Source of the DNA: Pseudodesulfovibrio sp.
GTDB lineage: Bacteria > Desulfobacterota > Desulfovibrionia > Desulfovibrionales > Desulfovibrionaceae
Assembly: GCA_016342345.1 (NCBI GenBank)
Contig: JAEINO010000001.1
Span: 1-64,000 of the forward strand
Direction: 5' to 3'
Length of the DNA: 64,000 nt
How positions within the stretch are numbered: the first letter of the stretch is position 1; each line of letters opens with the position of its first letter. The position numbers were made by a program, and so were the translations under genes. This document shows positions 17,035-25,406 of this stretch, in pieces. The notes beneath the pieces were generated by a model. That model worked only from the letters and a program-made list of their open reading frames with translations. It did no database searches and was not told the DNA's origin.

Positions 17035-17115
17035 GTGTGCGAGATTGCCAGATTGTTTGGGGGATGTAAACAGTTGTTTGAAGTCTGTAATTATCCGTTA
17101 TGGTTGGGATAAAAA

Positions 17116-17535
17116 CTAAACGAAAAGCTCCTTGAACCATTCGGGGACCCGTACCGGTTTGCCGTCTGGGTTGATGGAGGCATGTTCAGTCATGCCGGTG
17201 GCATGCAAAATGGTTTTATCTTTGTTCCAGATTTCATAAATGAATTTCATGGAAACGCGTTTCCATTCCTGAATTCCGACATGTATGAATATCTCGTCAT
17301 CGAATTGGATTGGAGATCGATAACGGCACTGTGCCTCCCTGACAGGCAGGATAATGCCTCTTTTTTCCACTTCGGCGTAGCTCATGCCTCTTTCGCGTAT
17401 GTAGACATTACGGGATCTTTCAAAGATGTGCAGGTATTCAGCATAGTAAAGAACGCCCATGGTGTCTGTTTCGCCATAGGACACAAAGTGATGATACCAA
17501 CTGTTCGAGGTAGGAAAATCAGGGACTTTGACCAT
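17116..17535 (-). CDS. Acyl-CoA thioesterase, 4-hydroxybenzoyl-CoA/YbgC-like
   Basis: 139 residues with a single hot-dog fold. The catalytic region 'VSYGETDTMGVLYYAEYLHIFERSR' contains the Asp-x-x-Gly pattern of YbgC-type thioesterases. YbgC is normally the first gene of tol-pal operons; here it lies 16 kb away behind the ApgM-like gene. Its ATG shares one base with the upstream TAA stop (TAATG), so it is translationally coupled to that gene. It probably hydrolyses acyl-CoA or acyl-ACP in the cytoplasm. Confidence 0.87.
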   Translation of the reverse strand: MVKVPDFPTSNSWYHHFVSYGETDTMGVLYYAEYLHIFERSRNVYIRERGMSYAEVEKRGIILPVREAQCRYRSPIQFDDEIFIHVGIQEWKRVSMKFIYEIWNKDKTILHATGMTEHASINPDGKPVRVPEWFKELFV

Positions 17536-18731
17536 TATTTGATTCCGAATTTTTTAAAAGCGTAAGACAGGAGTTCATGACCATTTTCTAATTTCAAGCC
17601 AGTGGAGTCTGCTGTTTGTTCACTGAAAGATTCAATGCCGGACGCATCACAACCCGGACCATTGAGGATGAAGGGGACGGCATCCATGGTGTGAGTGCGT
17701 TCGACAATCGGGGTGAAATGGTCGCAGGTGATGATCCAAGCGACATCTTCGCCTTTGAGAGCCTTGCGCAACGGGGCAACAACCTGTGCGTCAAAACGAC
17801 TGATGGCCTCGACCTTGTCCTGGGCATTTCCACCGTGCCCGCATTCGTCTGGGCCTTCCAAGTGGACAAAGACAAAATCATTATTTTCAAGATATTTGAG
17901 GGCGGCATTAATCTTGCCTTGGTAGTTGGTGTCAAGCAGACCGGTTGCGCCGTCAACATCTATAACATCCATGCCGGAGGCGTAGCCAAGACCCTTGATG
18001 AGATCAACTGCGGAAATGACCGCGCCATTCATGCCTGATGTTTCTTTGAAATTCGGTAGATTAAGAGGACGGCCTTGTCCCCATGGCCAAATGGAGTTGG
18101 AAATGCTCATGTTGATGTCACGATCATTCATCAACTCGTTGGCCTCAAAAAGTAAATCCCAGAGCATCGGGCTTTTGGATATATTGCGGAGATCAGGCTT
18201 GATGGGTTTGTCTGTAATGTCGTGAGGAGGATTGACATACAGATTTGCATCGTCACTGAGCGCACCTTCCTTTTGGACGAGCAGATGGCGATACTGCACC
18301 CCGGGGTAGAAGGTGTACATGTCGTTTCCGAGCTTTTCCTGCAGGGCTTCCACGATTGGCCTGGCCTGTTCGGTGGAAATGTGTCCTGACGAATAATCCC
18401 GCATGTAACCGTCGATGGTCAGTTTGGAGACGGTGACGAGGTTCAACCTCCAGACCAGATCATCAGGGGCAAGTTCAAGCCCTTGGGCTGCGGCTTCTAT
18501 GGGGCCGCGGCCTGTGTGGTACTGGGCAGGATCAAAACCCAGAAGGGACATATTCGCCACGTCGGAACCGGGGGGCATGCCTTCTGGAACGGTTTGTGCC
18601 CGACCAACGACTCCGGTCCTGGCAAGTTCATCCATATTGGGTGTGACAGCGGCTTCCATGGTGGTCTTTCCGCCGAGTTCGTCCATAGGCCAGCCGCCCA
18701 TGCCGTCTGCTATGAGATAGAGTAGTTTCAT
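17535..18731 (-). CDS. ApgM-type phosphoglycerate mutase family protein, probable homoserine kinase
   Basis: 398 residues of the archaeal-type cofactor-independent phosphoglycerate mutase (alkaline phosphatase superfamily). Metal and catalytic motifs are visible: 'LIADGMGGWP', 'PPGSDVANMSLLGFDP' with the nucleophile serine, 'HLEGPDECGHGGN' and 'CDHFTPIVERTHTMDAVPF'. It starts 12 bases after homoserine dehydrogenase. No thrB-like GHMP kinase is in the window. Genetic work on Desulfovibrio and Bacteroides (recalled, not checked) assigned members of this family as homoserine kinases. I infer that role from the position next to hom. A glycolytic mutase is the alternative. Confidence 0.82.
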   Translation of the reverse strand: MKLLYLIADGMGGWPMDELGGKTTMEAAVTPNMDELARTGVVGRAQTVPEGMPPGSDVANMSLLGFDPAQYHTGRGPIEAAAQGLELAPDDLVWRLNLVTVSKLTIDGYMRDYSSGHISTEQARPIVEALQEKLGNDMYTFYPGVQYRHLLVQKEGALSDDANLYVNPPHDITDKPIKPDLRNISKSPMLWDLLFEANELMNDRDINMSISNSIWPWGQGRPLNLPNFKETSGMNGAVISAVDLIKGLGYASGMDVIDVDGATGLLDTNYQGKINAALKYLENNDFVFVHLEGPDECGHGGNAQDKVEAISRFDAQVVAPLRKALKGEDVAWIITCDHFTPIVERTHTMDAVPFILNGPGCDASGIESFSEQTADSTGLKLENGHELLSYAFKKFGIK

Positions 18732-18743
18732 TCGGGGTCCTGG

Positions 18744-20042
18744 TTAGAGGATTCTGAATTTTACGCAAGGCTCGACCGAGAAGTCCATGGCATCCATTTC
18801 TTCGCTCATGGCATAAACATTCTCGGCTGAGGTCTCATGGGTTATGATGACCAGAGGGACTCCTTCTGCGCCTGCTTCGCCCTTTTGAACCGCTTGGGCA
18901 ATGGAAACCCCATGGTTGGCCATGGAATTGGTGATCGCTGCCATGACGCCGGTGCGGTCGGCAACAGTGAAACGGAAATAGTATTTGGATTCGGATTGTT
19001 CAGGTGGCAGTATGTCGGCTAACATGATGGGCTGGTTGCAAAAGCCGGTATTGTCGGGATGTGTGCAGCCATCATTTATTTTGCGTATCAGGTTCATGAT
19101 GTCGGCAAGCACGGCACTGCCCGTAGGCATGTCGCCAGCACCCTGACCATGGAGCATGATCGGACCGACTGCATTTCCTTCAAGGCGCACGGCGTTATAG
19201 TTCCCGCCGACTCGTGCAATCAGATAGGTGTATGGTACCAGTGCCGGATGCACACCTGCTTCAAGTTTGTCGCCTATCTTCATGACATGGGCGAGTAGTT
19301 TAATGCGGTAACCGAATTCACGGGCGAATTCTATGTCCATCGGGGTTACACTGCTGATCCCCTGAATGGGAATCTCACTGAGCGGGTAATCCACTCCATA
19401 GGCCATCCGAATCAGTACACACAGTTTGTGTGCTGTATCGAATCCCTCAATGTCGAATGTCGGGTCGGCTTCGGCGTACCCAAGGTCCTGTGCATCTGCA
19501 AGGGCGGTCTGAAAATCCATGCCCTTGGTGGTCATTTCGGAAAGTATGTAGTTGGCTGTGCCATTCATGATTCCGAACATCTTGATTATTTCGTCGCCTG
19601 CCAGGCTCTCTTTGAGAGTCTGGACAATGGGAATGCCGCCAGCACAGCTTGATTCGAACATCAGTCCGACCGAGTGTGTTTTTGCTGCTTCAAACAATTC
19701 CAGGCCATGTTCGGCCAGCAGGTGCTTGTTGGCGGTGACAACATGTTTGCCTGCGGCGAAAGCGTTGAGAATCAGGTCTTTTGCTGTATCCAGACCGCCC
19801 ATGAGTTCGACTACTATGTCAATTTCCGGGTCGGTCACAAGAACGGCCGGGTCGTCGGTGAAAGTCACGTCTGGGCCAAGGTCAAAAGCGCGTTTTTTGT
19901 TCAGATCACGAACAAGAACCGACTTGATCTCAATGCGCTTGCCAAGTCTCTTGGCGATGCGCTCGGAGTTCATGTCGAGAATCCTGGCCAAACCGGAACC
20001 GACAGTGCCAAAGCCTCCAAGGCCGAGTTTGATTACATCCAT
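18744..20042 (-). CDS. hom: Homoserine dehydrogenase with C-terminal ACT domain
   Basis: 432 residues. NAD(P)-binding 'LGLGGFGTVGSGLARIL' opens the protein. The catalytic part contains 'ESSCAGGIPIVQTL', 'GIMNGTANYILSEM', 'AQDLGYAEADPTFDIEGFDTAHKL' with the catalytic Asp and Lys region. A C-terminal ACT domain (about 350-432) begins 'YYFRFTVADRTGVMAAI'. The ACT domain points to feedback control, classically by threonine. It reduces aspartate semialdehyde to homoserine. It lies 2 bases after alaC; AAAGGGG inside the end of alaC is its ribosome site. Confidence 0.95.
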   Translation of the reverse strand: MDVIKLGLGGFGTVGSGLARILDMNSERIAKRLGKRIEIKSVLVRDLNKKRAFDLGPDVTFTDDPAVLVTDPEIDIVVELMGGLDTAKDLILNAFAAGKHVVTANKHLLAEHGLELFEAAKTHSVGLMFESSCAGGIPIVQTLKESLAGDEIIKMFGIMNGTANYILSEMTTKGMDFQTALADAQDLGYAEADPTFDIEGFDTAHKLCVLIRMAYGVDYPLSEIPIQGISSVTPMDIEFAREFGYRIKLLAHVMKIGDKLEAGVHPALVPYTYLIARVGGNYNAVRLEGNAVGPIMLHGQGAGDMPTGSAVLADIMNLIRKINDGCTHPDNTGFCNQPIMLADILPPEQSESKYYFRFTVADRTGVMAAITNSMANHGVSIAQAVQKGEAGAEGVPLVIITHETSAENVYAMSEEMDAMDFSVEPCVKFRIL

Positions 20043-20044
20043 CG

Positions 20045-21256
20045 TTACCCCTTTGAGAAGAATTTTCTCAAGTTGCGGACAGCCTGATTGGTGCGGTGGC
20101 GGTTTTCCACGAAGCTGAAACGAACATGGTCGTCGCCATATTGACCGAAGCCAAGGCCAGGTGAAACCGCTACTTCAGCTTCCTGCAGGAGCATTTTGGA
20201 GAATTCAACGGAACCCATGTTCTTGAATTCATCCGGGATTGCTGCCCACAGGAACATGGTAGCCTTGGGAGGGGTAACTTCCCAGCCTATTCGGTTCAGT
20301 CCTTCGCATAAGGCATCGCGGCGGTCACCATAGATGGACATGATGTCTTTCACTGCCTGATCCATGTCCTCTGCCGAGAATTTGGGGTCATCGCCCAGAT
20401 CGCCGTTCAGGGCGCAGGCGGCCGCGATCTGGATAGGCTGATAGATTCCATAATCAAGGTAGCTCTTGATGCGGGTCAGAGCGTTGACCATTTCGGGGTT
20501 GCCGACGCAGTAGCCGACACGCATGCCAGCCATGGAATAACTCTTTGTCATGGAAAAGAATTCAACGCCGACATCCTTGGCTCCTTCGGCCTGCATGAAG
20601 CTCGGAGCCTGATAGCCGTCGAAAACGAAATCTGCATAGGCAAGATCATGAATGACAAACAGGTCGTGTTCCTTGGCAAAGTCTACTATGCGTTGGAAAA
20701 AACTCAATTCAACACATTGAGTGGTCGGGTTGTGCGGGAAATTGATGATCAGCAGTTTCGGTTTGGGCCAAGTGTGCCTGACAGCGGTTTCCAGGTTTTC
20801 GAAAAAATCCTGGCCCGGGCCGATGGGCACACGGCGAACATCCGCACCTGCAATGATGGAAGCATAAGGGTGGATGGGGTAGGCCGGATCAGGAGCCAGA
20901 ACGACATCGCCCGGGCTGAGCATGGCGAGAGCAAGATGTGCCAGGCCTTCCTTGGCACCCATTGTGACGCAGACTTCCTGATCGCAATCGAGAGATACAT
21001 CGTAACGACGGTAGTACCAGTCCCGGACGGCTTTTCTCAGGCCCTTGATCCCCTTGGATGCCGAATATTTAGAGTTGCCGGGCTTGTACGCCGCTTCAGT
21101 GATTTTGTCCAAAATGTGTTTGGGTGTCGCAACGTCGGGGTTGCCCATTCCCAGATCGATGATATCCGCGCCCGCATGGCGCATTTTCATCTTAAGTTCG
21201 TTAACCTGGGCAAACACATACGGAGGCAGTCGATCAACTCTCGCAAACTTGGACAT
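20045..21256 (-). CDS. alaC: AlaC-type alanine aminotransferase
   Basis: 403 residues, very close to E. coli AlaC (YfdZ) along its length: '[21 protein letters not shown]', '[10 protein letters not shown]', '[12 protein letters not shown]', '[13 protein letters not shown]', '[14 protein letters not shown]' and '[15 protein letters not shown]', where the lysine binds PLP. The C-terminus keeps '[18 protein letters not shown]'. It transaminates between pyruvate/alanine and glutamate. It heads the hom operon and is preceded by a strong promoter. LL-diaminopimelate aminotransferase is a close relative but the AlaC match is better. Confidence 0.9.
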   Translation of the reverse strand: MSKFARVDRLPPYVFAQVNELKMKMRHAGADIIDLGMGNPDVATPKHILDKITEAAYKPGNSKYSASKGIKGLRKAVRDWYYRRYDVSLDCDQEVCVTMGAKEGLAHLALAMLSPGDVVLAPDPAYPIHPYASIIAGADVRRVPIGPGQDFFENLETAVRHTWPKPKLLIINFPHNPTTQCVELSFFQRIVDFAKEHDLFVIHDLAYADFVFDGYQAPSFMQAEGAKDVGVEFFSMTKSYSMAGMRVGYCVGNPEMVNALTRIKSYLDYGIYQPIQIAAACALNGDLGDDPKFSAEDMDQAVKDIMSIYGDRRDALCEGLNRIGWEVTPPKATMFLWAAIPDEFKNMGSVEFSKMLLQEAEVAVSPGLGFGQYGDDHVRFSFVENRHRTNQAVRNLRKFFSKG

Positions 21257-21296
21257 GGCAGGAAACTCCTAAAAATAGTATTAGTACAAGCAAAAA

Positions 21297-21325
21297 TTCA
21301 TACTCTCGACGGGGTTCGCTGTCAA
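21297..21325 (-). promoter_or_regulatory. Sigma-70-type promoter for alaC-hom-apgM
   Basis: Read on the minus strand: the consensus -35 TTGACA, a 17-base spacer, and TATGAA. It lies about 45 bases upstream of the alaC start codon. A plus-strand candidate for the divergent ilvE (TTGACC, 17 bases, TAGTTT at 21355-21383) is weaker. Confidence 0.6.
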
Positions 21326-21441
21326 AATGAAAATGGGTATCTTGTCGTAGTGTCTTGACCTTGTGAGTGCTTTTTCTTAGTTTGCTTTTCTATTTATGCC
21401 ATATGAGCGCAATGTATCATTAATATTAAGGAGTGACATTC

Positions 21442-22365
21442 ATGGTCCAGAAATCCGAAACCATCTGGTTTGACGGCAAGCAGGTTCCCTGGGACGAGGC
21501 AAATGTTCACGTCCTGACTCATACCCTGCACTATGGTGCTGGTGTTTTCGAGGGAATTCGGGCGTATGAATGTGCTGATGGTTCCAGCGAGGTTTTTCGT
21601 CTGGAAGAGCACATGGTTCGTCTTGTCAATTCTGCCAAAATTCTTGGCATCAAGGTGCCGTATTCCGCGCAGGAATTGACCGAAGCCGCAGTTGAGACTC
21701 TGAAGCTGAACAAATTGGCCGGAGCCTATGTCCGTCCTTTGGTCTTTATCGGTGACGGCGTCATGGGTGTCCATCCCGGTGATAATCCGATTCGGACGAT
21801 TATTGCCACATGGCCCTGGGGTGCATACTTGGGTGAAGAGGCTCTTGAAAAAGGCATTGCCGTCAAGACCAGTTCCTTCAGTCGTCATCATGTCAACGTC
21901 ATGATGACCAAATCCAAGGCTTGCGGAAATTATGTCAACTCGGTGCTGGCCAAGACCGAAGCGGTCGCAGATGGATACGACGAGGCCATCATGCTTGATA
22001 CCACTGGTCATGTTTCCGAAGGGACAGGCGAGAATATTTTCATGGTTGTTGATGATGTTATCCATACTCCGAATGTTGACGGTGTGCTGGGTGGTCTTAC
22101 CCGGAATTCCATCATTACTTTGGCAAATGATATGGGCTATGAAGTCCGCGAAATTCCGATCACTCGTGATATGCTCTACATTGCTGACGAGGTGTTCTTC
22201 ACTGGAACAGCAGCGGAACTGACACCCATCAGTTCTGTTGATCGACGTGAGATAGGCAATGGCAAGATTGGTCCTGTGGCCAAATTGCTCCAGACCGAGT
22301 ATTTCAAGATCGTCAAGGGTGAGAATCCTGACTATGAGCATTGGTTGCATCGTTATTCAATTTAA
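21442..22365 (+). CDS. ilvE: Branched-chain amino acid aminotransferase
   Basis: 307 residues from the ATG at 21442, with AAGGAG at 21428-21433; the track's GTG start three codons earlier overlaps that ribosome site. Fold IV aminotransferase motifs are 'VHVLTHTLHYGAGVFEGIRAYE', 'GAYVRPLVFIGD', 'MMTKSKACGNYVNSVLAKTEA' holding the PLP lysine, 'LDTTGHVSEGTGENIF' and 'LGGLTRNSII'. It interconverts branched-chain amino acids and their 2-oxo acids. It is divergent from the alaC operon, so amino-acid genes face each other here. Confidence 0.94.
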   Translation: MVQKSETIWFDGKQVPWDEANVHVLTHTLHYGAGVFEGIRAYECADGSSEVFRLEEHMVRLVNSAKILGIKVPYSAQELTEAAVETLKLNKLAGAYVRPLVFIGDGVMGVHPGDNPIRTIIATWPWGAYLGEEALEKGIAVKTSSFSRHHVNVMMTKSKACGNYVNSVLAKTEAVADGYDEAIMLDTTGHVSEGTGENIFMVVDDVIHTPNVDGVLGGLTRNSIITLANDMGYEVREIPITRDMLYIADEVFFTGTAAELTPISSVDRREIGNGKIGPVAKLLQTEYFKIVKGENPDYEHWLHRYSI

Positions 22366-22572
22366 AAAATCTGGAAGTTAAAAGATTTGTTGATTTTGAC
22401 GCCTTCACGTTTTTTGAAAACTTTGAAGGGCCATTTGGGAAAGCCTTTTGTGGCATATTGAATCATCATCTGGTAAGTATGGGGAAATTCGGCGCGGAAT
22501 GTCGGGTTTCCCCAATTTTATTGAGTATTTTCAGCGGGGTTCCGTTACCGCGCACAAGCCCCAGGCATATCA
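22366..22572 (+). other. ilvE-dnaX intergenic region with hairpins
   Basis: 207 bases without a gene. Two hairpins can be drawn: AAGGGC / GCCTTT near 22426-22447 and GGGGAAA / TTTCCCC at 22481-22513 followed by AATTTTATT. Either could terminate ilvE. The 4.5S RNA core that often lies next to dnaX in other bacteria is not present. Confidence 0.35.
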
Positions 22573-24432
22573 ATGAGTACATCGAATCTTACAGCAAAGT
22601 ATCGTCCGCAAACATTTGCCGATGTGGCCGGACAGAGCGTGGTCAAGGCTATTCTATCCAGAGCCGCAGCTCAGGACAAAATAGCTCCTGCCTATCTTTT
22701 TTCCGGCACTCGCGGGGTGGGCAAGACCACTATTGCCCGCATTTTCGCCAAAGCTCTCAATTGCGTGAATGCTCCTACGGGTGAGCCTTGCAATGAGTGT
22801 TCAAATTGCAAGCAGATCACCGCAGGTGTCGCTGTGGACGTCATTGAAATCGATGGCGCGTCCAACCGCGGCATTGATGACGCGCGGCGTTTGAAAGAGG
22901 ACATTGGATATGCTCCCGTGGAGTGTCGGTACAAGGTCTTCATCATCGATGAGGCACATATGCTCACAAAGGAGGCATTTAACGCGCTCCTCAAGACTCT
23001 GGAAGAGCCGCCGCCTCGTGCCACGTTTGTTTTGGCGACCACCGAGCATCATAAATTCCCGGCCACGATCATCAGCCGGTGTCAGCACTATACATTCAAG
23101 ATGCTTCTTCAGTCCGAGCTCGTGGATCATCTGGAAAAGATCATGAATCTGGAAGAACTCAAGTTCGAGCCGGGCGCATTGCAAATCATTGCCAAGCGTG
23201 GAGCAGGGAGTGTGCGTGATTCAATGTCCCTTCTCGGACAGTCTCTTGCCATGGGCGAGGAAATACTTACCGAGGAAACTGTCCGCAACTTCCTCGGCCT
23301 AGCTGGTCAGGATGTCTTTTTCGGACTGATGGAAGCCATGCATTCCCGTAATCTCGTGTCTGTCGGGGGAGTGCTCAGGCAAGTCCTTGACCAGGGGCTT
23401 GATCTCGGCTTTTTCCTGCGAGAGTTGACAACTTGCTGGCGTAATATGTTTTTGCTCAGACAGGCTGGTGAAGAAGCTTTGCCTTTGTTGGGATTCTCCG
23501 GTGAAGAGGCAAAAAACTGGATGAATTGGGCTGGTCGTTTTGAACCGGCACATATCCATGCCTGTTGGCAGATGACTCTTGATGGTCAGAGAAAAGTCAT
23601 GACCAGCCTGGAACCGGCTCTTGCGCTGGAGTTGCTGCTTCTCAATCTGACCTGCCTGCCCGATCTTATCAGTCTTGAGTCCATGGCCGCACAGGCTCCG
23701 ACCGGAAATACGCCACCTCAGCGGCCTGCTCCGGGTAATTCTGGCGGTGGACAATTCGGTGGTCAGCAGGGTGGTGGGGCTCCTCGCGGTATGTCTGGAC
23801 AAGGTGGCATGCCTTCCGGTGGTCAACGCTTTTCCCCTCCCAATGCTCCGTCTGCCCCACCGCAAGTGGCTGCTCCCAAGCTGCAGTCACCACCAGTGCA
23901 GAATGCAGATTTATCGTCATCTCCACCTTCTCGTGAGCCGGAACCAGTTGTGGCTTCCGAAATCGCTTCATCTGCTCAATCTTTGAATCGACAGCAAGAG
24001 GTTTCCACGCCTTCGAAAAATTCAATAGAGGAAAAGGTTGTCCTGAATCCCTTGGACCCGTCTCCATCGTCTGGTCCTCGTGATTGGAACGGTTTTCTGC
24101 GCTTTGTCGAAGAAAGGAACGGACAATCAGGTGTCAAGGTGGGGATGTTGCATCTGACTGAAGGAAAACAACAGGGCAACGAGCTTGTCGTGACGTGTAA
24201 ATCCAAGATGTTGTGTGCGCAACTGACTGAAAAACAGACTCTTTCCGCCTTGGATACATTAACAAGAAAATATTTTGGTCCCATGGTTGAAGTTCGTGTG
24301 GAAACAGGCGATATTGCCATCCCGAAGACGGACAAGCAACTGCGTGACGAGGCCGAGAATCATCCTGGTGTCATAAAGATCATGGATTCCTTTAATGCCC
24401 AGATGGTTTCGGTCAGTCCTCGAAAACAGTAA
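22573..24432 (+). CDS. dnaX: DNA polymerase III subunits gamma/tau
   Basis: 619 residues. The AAA+ clamp-loader core has Walker A 'GTRGVGKTTIARIFA', the zinc-binding 'CVNAPTGEPCNECSNC', Walker B 'FIIDEAHML' and sensor 'LEEPPPRATFVLATTEHHKFP', then 'RGAGSVRDSMSLL'. After domain III a low-complexity Gly/Gln/Pro/Ser linker (about 375-500) leads to a C-terminal tau-like domain. It loads the beta clamp and tethers polymerase in the replisome. It heads the dnaX-ybaB-recR-recD2 run. The ribosome site is poor. An in-phase A AAA AAC heptamer exists but is judged incidental. Confidence 0.95.
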   Translation: MSTSNLTAKYRPQTFADVAGQSVVKAILSRAAAQDKIAPAYLFSGTRGVGKTTIARIFAKALNCVNAPTGEPCNECSNCKQITAGVAVDVIEIDGASNRGIDDARRLKEDIGYAPVECRYKVFIIDEAHMLTKEAFNALLKTLEEPPPRATFVLATTEHHKFPATIISRCQHYTFKMLLQSELVDHLEKIMNLEELKFEPGALQIIAKRGAGSVRDSMSLLGQSLAMGEEILTEETVRNFLGLAGQDVFFGLMEAMHSRNLVSVGGVLRQVLDQGLDLGFFLRELTTCWRNMFLLRQAGEEALPLLGFSGEEAKNWMNWAGRFEPAHIHACWQMTLDGQRKVMTSLEPALALELLLLNLTCLPDLISLESMAAQAPTGNTPPQRPAPGNSGGGQFGGQQGGGAPRGMSGQGGMPSGGQRFSPPNAPSAPPQVAAPKLQSPPVQNADLSSSPPSREPEPVVASEIASSAQSLNRQQEVSTPSKNSIEEKVVLNPLDPSPSSGPRDWNGFLRFVEERNGQSGVKVGMLHLTEGKQQGNELVVTCKSKMLCAQLTEKQTLSALDTLTRKYFGPMVEVRVETGDIAIPKTDKQLRDEAENHPGVIKIMDSFNAQMVSVSPRKQ

Positions 24433-24464
24433 ATCAGAATTAACGACAGAGTAAGGAGAATATA

Positions 24465-24776
24465 ATGAAAGGCATGAATGATATGATTCGCCAAGCCCAG
24501 ATAATGCAACGCAAGATGGGTGAAGCTCAAGAATCTCTCAAGTCCAAGGTTGTTGAGGCATCCAGTGGTGGCGGCATGGTGACCATCAAGGTTACCGGTG
24601 CACAGGAATTTTCCGAAGTCATTATTGAGAAAAGTGTAATGGAGGCCGGTGATGTCGAGATGCTTCAGGATCTTGTTCTGACTGCAGCAAATGAGGCTAT
24701 CAAAAAATCCAAGGATATGATGGAAAATGAGATGAAGGGCATTACCGGCGGTCTTAATATTCCAGGCATGTTCTAG
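24465..24776 (+). CDS. YbaB/EbfC family nucleoid-associated protein
   Basis: 103 residues with the family pattern 'MIRQAQIMQRKMGEAQESL' (coiled helix), 'GGGMVTIKVTGAQEFSEVIIEKSVM' and 'LVLTAANEAIKKSKDMMENEM'. YbaB proteins form DNA-binding dimers. The dnaX-ybaB-recR order is one of the most conserved bacterial gene strings and supports both identity and co-transcription. GTAAGGAG lies upstream of the ATG, and recR starts 8 bases after its stop. Confidence 0.95.
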   Translation: MKGMNDMIRQAQIMQRKMGEAQESLKSKVVEASSGGGMVTIKVTGAQEFSEVIIEKSVMEAGDVEMLQDLVLTAANEAIKKSKDMMENEMKGITGGLNIPGMF

Positions 24777-24784
24777 GCGAAGGT

Positions 24785-25390
24785 GTGCAAAACCTCCCTG
24801 CCCCTCTCAAAGAGGTGGTTGAACAGTTTTCCAGTCTTCCAGGAATAGGACCAAAATCAGCTCTGAGGATTGCGCTCACCTTGCTCAAGATGCCCCGGGA
24901 GCGGGCTGGCGGGGTTGGACAGTCCATCCTTGATCTTAGGGATAATTTGTGCATGTGCGATAATTGCGCTTGTTTGGCGGAATCCAGCCCCTGCCCAATC
25001 TGTTCCGATCCGTCTCGGGATGATGACCAACTATGTATTGTGCCTGAATGGGATGCGCTCCTTGCCATGGAAGAGATGGGTGTCTATCGGGGAAAATATC
25101 TTGTCCTTGGCGGGCTCCTGTCGCCTCTGGATGGCATAGGCCCCGGACATCTCGAAATAGATCGTCTTCGTCGTCTTTTGACCAACGGCAATGTCACGGA
25201 GTTGATTTTGGCTCTGGGAGCGACGTTGGATGCCGAAGCCACGACTTCGTATGTCAAGAACCTTGTGGAGGCCAACTTTGCCGAGGTGTCGGTGAGTCGT
25301 CTTGCGCAGGGCATTCCCATGGGGGCGGAAGTCAAGTTCATGGACAAGGAAACGCTGAAACAGTCTCTGGTCCACAGGCAAAAAATATGA
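24785..25390 (+). CDS. recR: Recombination mediator RecR
   Basis: 201 residues from a GTG start. The helix-hairpin-helix 'FSSLPGIGPKSALRIALTLL' is near the N-terminus. A cysteine cluster 'CMCDNCACLAESSPCPIC' forms the zinc finger. The Toprim domain shows 'YLVLGGLLSPLDGIGP' and 'ELILALGATLDAEATTSYV', and the end has 'VSRLAQGIPMGAEVKFMD'. RecR acts with RecF/RecO to load RecA at gaps. It follows ybaB by 8 bases and precedes recD2 by 16 bases. Confidence 0.95.
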   Translation: MQNLPAPLKEVVEQFSSLPGIGPKSALRIALTLLKMPRERAGGVGQSILDLRDNLCMCDNCACLAESSPCPICSDPSRDDDQLCIVPEWDALLAMEEMGVYRGKYLVLGGLLSPLDGIGPGHLEIDRLRRLLTNGNVTELILALGATLDAEATTSYVKNLVEANFAEVSVSRLAQGIPMGAEVKFMDKETLKQSLVHRQKI

Positions 25391-25406
25391 TTCGGGTTGA
25401 AAATCC

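Noticed and set aside
21394-22350. 318-residue minus-strand ORF opposite ilvE
   Set aside because: It is fully antisense to a clear ilvE and has no family motif; the codon pattern of ilvE keeps the opposite frame open.
22366-22572. 4.5S (SRP) RNA gene upstream of dnaX
   Set aside because: I looked for the conserved GGTCAGGTCCGGAAGGAAGCAG-type core and found nothing like it.
23511-23517. A AAA AAC slippery heptamer in dnaX, in the correct phase for -1 frameshifting
   Set aside because: A shift here would end the protein near residue 322, inside clamp-loader domain III, far earlier than a useful gamma form, and I see no stimulatory stem or well-spaced Shine-Dalgarno element.
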